Assembly: GCA_913054445.1 (NCBI GenBank)
Contig: CAJXIK010000068.1
Span: 1-9,107, forward strand
Source: an uncultured Bermanella sp.
Lineage (GTDB): Bacteria; Pseudomonadota; Gammaproteobacteria; Pseudomonadales; Oceanobacteraceae
DNA: 9,107 nt
Direction of reading: 5' to 3'
The number at the start of each line of letters is the position of its first letter. The stretch's first letter is position 1. This document shows positions 5,512-9,107 of the stretch, piece by piece. The notes under the pieces are model-generated. The model searched no databases. It worked only from the letters and a program-made list of their open reading frames with translations, and had not been told where the DNA came from. A program made the position numbers and the translations under genes.

Positions 5512-6864
5512 ATGGGCATAGTTAAGCACAACAAAAAGGCCCGTGGTTCGCGTCCACAGGCCCCTCAAACGGCGCTTGCAGAGGTGGTGATTGATGCCCT
5601 GAGCCATGAGGCACAGGGTGTCAGTCACAGCCAGGACAAGGTCATGTTTGTGGCGGGTGCTCTGCCTAGTGAAACCGTGACGGTGCAAGTGAGCAAGGCC
5701 ATGCGTCACTATAATCACGGCCAGCTCATCGAGATTGTCAGCCCGAGCGCCGAGCGCGTGACACCATTTTGCCCGCACTTTAAACGCTGTGGTGCCTGCC
5801 AGCTGCAACACTTGGCCAGCGATAAACAGCTGGGCTATAAGCAACAAAATCTACATGAGCAGCTCACGCGTCAATTGAAGCTTGCAGGCATCCCCTGGCA
5901 GGCGCCCATCGCAAGTGAGCCCTTTCATTATCGCCGTCGTGCCCGTCTGGGCGTTCGCTACCGTAAGCAACAGGATGAAATCATCGTGGGCTTTCGCGAG
6001 GCAGCCAACAAGCACTTGGCCGCCATCACTCAGTGCCCGGTATTACAGCCAAGTTTGTCGGCATTAATCACCCCCTTGCAGCTCTTAATTAGCCAGCTAG
6101 TATCCAAGTCACGCATCACTCAGCTGGAACTCATCGCTGCCGACGACACCGATGTGGTGGTAGTGCGCCACCTTAAAAAAATGGAAGCGCAGGACGTTAA
6201 AAGACTGAAGAAATGGGCGCAGGCACATCGCACCCAGCTCTTCTTACAGGGGGATGACGAAGGCTTAACCTGTTTGTGGCCCGAGCCGTTAGCATCATCA
6301 GCTGAGAGTGCCTTGCGTTATGAGGTGGAGGGCAGCCAGTTGCACTTTAATGTTAAGAACTTCATTCAAGGCAATAACGCGGTAAATCAGAAGATGGTGG
6401 CCCAGGCGCGCAGTTGGCTGGCGGCCAAGCCTCACGAAACCTTGCTCGACCTGTTTGCCGGTATCGGTAACTTTAGTGTGCCCATGGCAAAGGACTTTGC
6501 CAAGGTCGTGGCGGTGGAGGGCATCGCCGACATGGTGCAACAAATCCGTCACAACGCGGCCCTCAATCAGCGAGATAATGTTGAGGCCTGCGTGCTGAAT
6601 CTGGCCGATGAAATATTGCTGCCGAAGCTGCCCCAGGCCGACGCCATATTGCTCGACCCCCCCAGAACTGGGGCGGCAGAATTAATGCCTTGGCTCAGTG
6701 CCCAAGCAGCCAGAATTTTATATGTGGCCTGTGAGCCAAGCTCTCTCGTGCGGGATGCCAAAGTGTTATTGGCGGCCGGCTTTAAATTGGAAAAAATATG
6801 CGTCATGGACATGTTTCCACAGACTAAGCATGTGGAAAGCATGGCGTTATTTGTAAAGAATTAG
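5512..6864 (+). CDS. rlmD: 23S rRNA (uracil(1939)-C5)-methyltransferase RlmD
   Basis: RlmD (formerly RumA) methylates U1939 of 23S rRNA at C5 using S-adenosylmethionine and carries a 4Fe-4S cluster. From the ATG at 5512 the protein has 450 residues (433 in E. coli). The N-terminal TRAM-like RNA-binding region covers about 15-80. Cys87, Cys93, Cys96 (CPHFKRCGACQLQ) and Cys175 have the expected cluster spacing. FIQGNNAVNQ (284-293) precedes the methyltransferase domain, which has motif I DLFAGIGN (313-320) and DPPRTG (382-387). YVACEPSSLVRD (404-415) contains the catalytic nucleophile Cys407, and HVESMALF (440-447) contains the likely general base Glu442. An in-frame ATG at 5467 would add 15 residues unlike the family and lacks a ribosome site, so the shorter start is preferred. 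relA follows after 90 bases on the same strand. Confidence 0.96.
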   Translation: MGIVKHNKKARGSRPQAPQTALAEVVIDALSHEAQGVSHSQDKVMFVAGALPSETVTVQVSKAMRHYNHGQLIEIVSPSAERVTPFCPHFKRCGACQLQHLASDKQLGYKQQNLHEQLTRQLKLAGIPWQAPIASEPFHYRRRARLGVRYRKQQDEIIVGFREAANKHLAAITQCPVLQPSLSALITPLQLLISQLVSKSRITQLELIAADDTDVVVVRHLKKMEAQDVKRLKKWAQAHRTQLFLQGDDEGLTCLWPEPLASSAESALRYEVEGSQLHFNVKNFIQGNNAVNQKMVAQARSWLAAKPHETLLDLFAGIGNFSVPMAKDFAKVVAVEGIADMVQQIRHNAALNQRDNVEACVLNLADEILLPKLPQADAILLDPPRTGAAELMPWLSAQAARILYVACEPSSLVRDAKVLLAAGFKLEKICVMDMFPQTKHVESMALFVKN

Positions 6865-6954
6865 TGGGGTTTATTGTGTTTAAGAATAATGCCGATGAAC
6901 CACGGCGTATGGATTGGAAGAGCGGTATGTATAAAGGATTAGACGAATCTTAAT
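6865..6954 (+). promoter_or_regulatory. rlmD-relA spacer and relA leader
   Basis: This is a 90-base AT-rich spacer between two same-strand genes. AAAGGA (6933-6938) is the best Shine-Dalgarno-like run before relA, but it stands 16 bases from the ATG, further than optimal. No terminator hairpin is visible, so read-through from rlmD into relA is plausible. No clear promoter was found. Confidence 0.35.
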
Positions 6955-9107
6955 ATGGTAAAAGTACGTGACGATCATCTCATTAGTGATGGTTCGGTGG
7001 ATATCGAGGCCTGGATTGCCTCGCTGGAACAGCAGGTAGAGCTTAAAGATGTCGAGCAGGTACGTCGTGCCTGTCTCTTGGCGCAAACAGTAGAAACTGC
7101 CGCCATCGCCAACCATGCCCAATGGAACGCCGATATTTCCAGCTTGCAAATAGGCATGGAGATGACTCAAGTTTTGGCCGAGCTGCACCTAGATCAAGCC
7201 AGTATCGTGGCGGCGGTGGTATATCGCCCGGTGCGCGAGGGGCGCTTAACGCTGGCCTTAGTGAAGAAACAATTTGGTGCCGAGGTGGCTCAGCTCATCG
7301 ACGGCGTTTTGAAAATGGCGGCCCTCACTCAGGCGCAGTCGGCTTCCCAATTAAAAGTGCTGGGGCAGAGCGAGGCGCAGGTAGATCACATGCGCAAGAT
7401 GCTGGTGGCCATGATCGACGATGTGCGGGTGGCGCTTATCAAGCTGGCAGAACGTACCAGCGTCATTCGCGCGGTGAAAAATGCGCAGCCCGAGCGTCGC
7501 ATGAAGGTGGCGCGAGAGGTATTTGATATTTATGCGCCCCTAGCGCACCGCTTGGGCATAGGTCAAATTAAGTGGGAACTAGAAGACTTAAGTTTCCGCT
7601 ACCTAGAACCCGACTCCTATAAAAAAATCGCCACCTTACTGGACGAAAAAAGACTCGATCGTCAGCAATACATAGACAAGGTGGTGGTCACCTTAAGAAA
7701 TGCCATCGAGGCGGCGGGCATAGAATGTGATATTCAGGGTCGTGCCAAACATATTTATAGCATCTGGCGTAAGATGCGCCGCAAGAACATTGAGTTTTCG
7801 CAGGTCTACGATATTCGTGCGGTGCGCATCTTAGTGCCCGAGTTAAAAGATTGTTATGCCGTTCTGGGCATCGCGCACACTTTTTGGAAGCACATCCCCC
7901 ACGAATTCGATGACTACATAGCGAACCCCAAAGAGAACGGCTATCGCTCCTTGCATACTGCCGTGGTGGGGCCGCAAGGCAATGTGTTAGAGGTGCAGAT
8001 TCGCACCCCTGAGATGCACGACGATGCCGAACTAGGGGTCTGTGCCCACTGGCTGTATAAGGGCACGGATGTAAACGGTAAGGACTCGGGTTACGAGGAA
8101 AAAATATCTTGGCTGCGGCAGGTACTGGAATGGCATGAGGAGGTGGGCGACCTCGGTGATTTAATGGGGTCGTTGCGTCAGGATGTGACCCCAGACCGCA
8201 TCTATGTGTTTACCCCAGATGGCCACGTGGTGGATTTGCAGCCCAAGTCCACGCCGGTGGATTTTGCCTATCGGGTGCACACCGAAATCGGCCACAGGTG
8301 TCGCGGTGCTAAGGCAAATGGCCGCATCGTGCCGCTTAATTACCTCGTGAAGACCGGTGATCAAATAGAGATACTCACCAGCAATCATGCCGAACCGCGA
8401 CGGGATTGGTTGCACCCGGAAAATGGTTATGTGAATACCTCGCGGGCACGGGCCAAGGTGGCCGCTTGGTTTAAGGGGCAGGCCCGTGAACAGAATGTGC
8501 TAGATGGTAAGGGCATCTTAGTGAGCGAGCTGAAACGAGTGGGGCTGTTAAATGAGAACCCGCAAGCAATGGCCAAAGACCTGGGCTTTAAGTCCGTGGA
8601 CGACCTTCATGCCTCTTTGGGCGCGGGCGGCACGCGCATTGGTCACATCATCAGTTATTTGCAAAAACACATCGAACCCCAGCCAAAGCACAGCGACCAA
8701 TTAAGTTTGTTACCCTCGGCTCAGGCCAGAATTGTGGATGGCAGCGATGTTTTCATCAATGGTGTGGGCAAGCTATTAAGTACCTTAGCACCCTGTTGCC
8801 AGCCGCTGCCGGGTGATGCCATTGTGGGTTATATCACCCAAGGGCGTGGGGTGAGCGTGCATAAATCCGATTGCAGTAACGTGCTTAACCTGATGCAAGA
8901 TCACGGTAACCGTATTACCCAAGTGAGCTGGGGAGAGAATCCTGCCAATATGTACCCCTTGGAGCTGTTTATTAAGGCCTATGATCGTCGTGGTTTGTTG
9001 AAAGACATCACCATCACGCTGGCCAACGAAGAGGTGAATGTGCTGGCCATGAATACCGTAAGTCAGGATGACGGCACCGCCGATGTCACCATTCGTCTGG
9101 AGGTGGC
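6955..9107 (+). CDS. relA: GTP pyrophosphokinase RelA, (p)ppGpp synthetase (3' end cut by window)
   Basis: RelA binds ribosomes stalled by uncharged tRNA and transfers pyrophosphate from ATP to GTP or GDP, making (p)ppGpp for the stringent response. The frame is open from the ATG at 6955 to the last base (717 complete codons). The E. coli enzyme has 744, so roughly 25-35 residues are missing. The N-terminal hydrolase-like domain has lost its HD motif (YRPVREG near residues 87-93 stands where the metal-binding His-Asp would be), as expected of a synthesis-only RelA. The synthetase domain shows RAKHIYSIWRKM (263-274), VYDIRAVRI, the RelA-type acidic motif EFDD (317-320), NGYRSLHT (328-335), EVQIRT (346-351) and GVCAHW (361-366). 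A TGS domain (about 413-475), a helical region, a zinc-finger-type segment (Cys614-Cys615, His636, Asp639-Cys640) and the start of the ACT domain (from about 666) follow. MVKVR at the start resembles Pseudomonas RelA. Confidence 0.97.
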   Translation, partial: MVKVRDDHLISDGSVDIEAWIASLEQQVELKDVEQVRRACLLAQTVETAAIANHAQWNADISSLQIGMEMTQVLAELHLDQASIVAAVVYRPVREGRLTLALVKKQFGAEVAQLIDGVLKMAALTQAQSASQLKVLGQSEAQVDHMRKMLVAMIDDVRVALIKLAERTSVIRAVKNAQPERRMKVAREVFDIYAPLAHRLGIGQIKWELEDLSFRYLEPDSYKKIATLLDEKRLDRQQYIDKVVVTLRNAIEAAGIECDIQGRAKHIYSIWRKMRRKNIEFSQVYDIRAVRILVPELKDCYAVLGIAHTFWKHIPHEFDDYIANPKENGYRSLHTAVVGPQGNVLEVQIRTPEMHDDAELGVCAHWLYKGTDVNGKDSGYEEKISWLRQVLEWHEEVGDLGDLMGSLRQDVTPDRIYVFTPDGHVVDLQPKSTPVDFAYRVHTEIGHRCRGAKANGRIVPLNYLVKTGDQIEILTSNHAEPRRDWLHPENGYVNTSRARAKVAAWFKGQAREQNVLDGKGILVSELKRVGLLNENPQAMAKDLGFKSVDDLHASLGAGGTRIGHIISYLQKHIEPQPKHSDQLSLLPSAQARIVDGSDVFINGVGKLLSTLAPCCQPLPGDAIVGYITQGRGVSVHKSDCSNVLNLMQDHGNRITQVSWGENPANMYPLELFIKAYDRRGLLKDITITLANEEVNVLAMNTVSQDDGTADVTIRLEV

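Noticed and set aside
5374..5847. A 157-codon minus-strand frame over the rlmD 5' region.
   Set aside because: It is antisense to the conserved N-terminus and Fe-S motif of RlmD, has no recognisable family and no ribosome site, and spans the probable terminator.
6889..6942. A 17-codon reading frame in the rlmD-relA spacer, a possible relA leader peptide.
   Set aside because: It has no good ribosome site, no run of regulatory codons and no attenuator hairpin after it. A frame this short is expected by chance.
6955..7320. Loss of the HD hydrolase motif in RelA considered as a damaging mutation.
   Set aside because: Gammaproteobacterial RelA proteins normally have a degenerate hydrolase domain, and SpoT supplies hydrolysis. 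This is the family norm.
7122..7526. A 134-codon plus-strand frame beginning inside relA.
   Set aside because: It lies wholly within relA in another frame. The relA frame there matches the family continuously, while this product is Gly/Arg/Ala-rich in the way of an out-of-frame shadow.

Overview
The window looks like ordinary chromosomal DNA of a gammaproteobacterium. The proteins read most like those of Pseudomonas and related, often marine, lineages. Examples are RelA beginning MVKVR with a degenerate HD region, the CysM-type RRWPEAYLP signature, and a GacS-like hybrid kinase opening MNKDRRSQKRLLLI. Base composition appears moderate and even. I cannot name a genus from the sequence alone.

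Layout. (i) 1-1163, plus strand: pdxJ (vitamin B6 synthesis) and acpS (holo-ACP synthase), one nucleotide apart and probably translationally coupled. (ii) 1192-3996, minus strand: a full-length GacS/BarA-type hybrid sensor kinase converging on acpS. A perfect 8-bp inverted repeat spans its stop codon. (iii) 3997-4163: the divergent control region between gacS and cysM, holding a 9-bp inverted repeat. (iv) 4164-5060, plus strand: cysM (O-acetylserine sulfhydrylase B). (v) 5061-5511: 451 bases without a gene, mostly taken up by a 276-bp MITE-like element. The element has perfect 19-bp terminal inverted repeats, a perfect 12-bp target-site duplication and a large internal hairpin. A probable rho-independent terminator and the rlmD leader follow it. 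(vi) 5512-6864, plus strand: rlmD (23S rRNA m5U methyltransferase). (vii) 6955 to the window edge, plus strand: relA ((p)ppGpp synthetase), open to the last base and missing only its extreme C-terminus.

The genes are linked by chromosomal neighbourhood more than by one pathway: a GacS/BarA kinase beside rlmD and relA is a familiar gammaproteobacterial arrangement. GacS and RelA are both global regulators (the GacA/small-RNA cascade and the stringent response). PdxJ supplies pyridoxal phosphate precursor, and CysM uses that cofactor.

The conserved genes show no new defence, toxin or biosynthetic system. The most unusual structure is the non-autonomous mobile element between cysM and rlmD. It appears to have landed 14 bp downstream of the cysM stop codon and pushed the probable cysM terminator about 290 bp further away.
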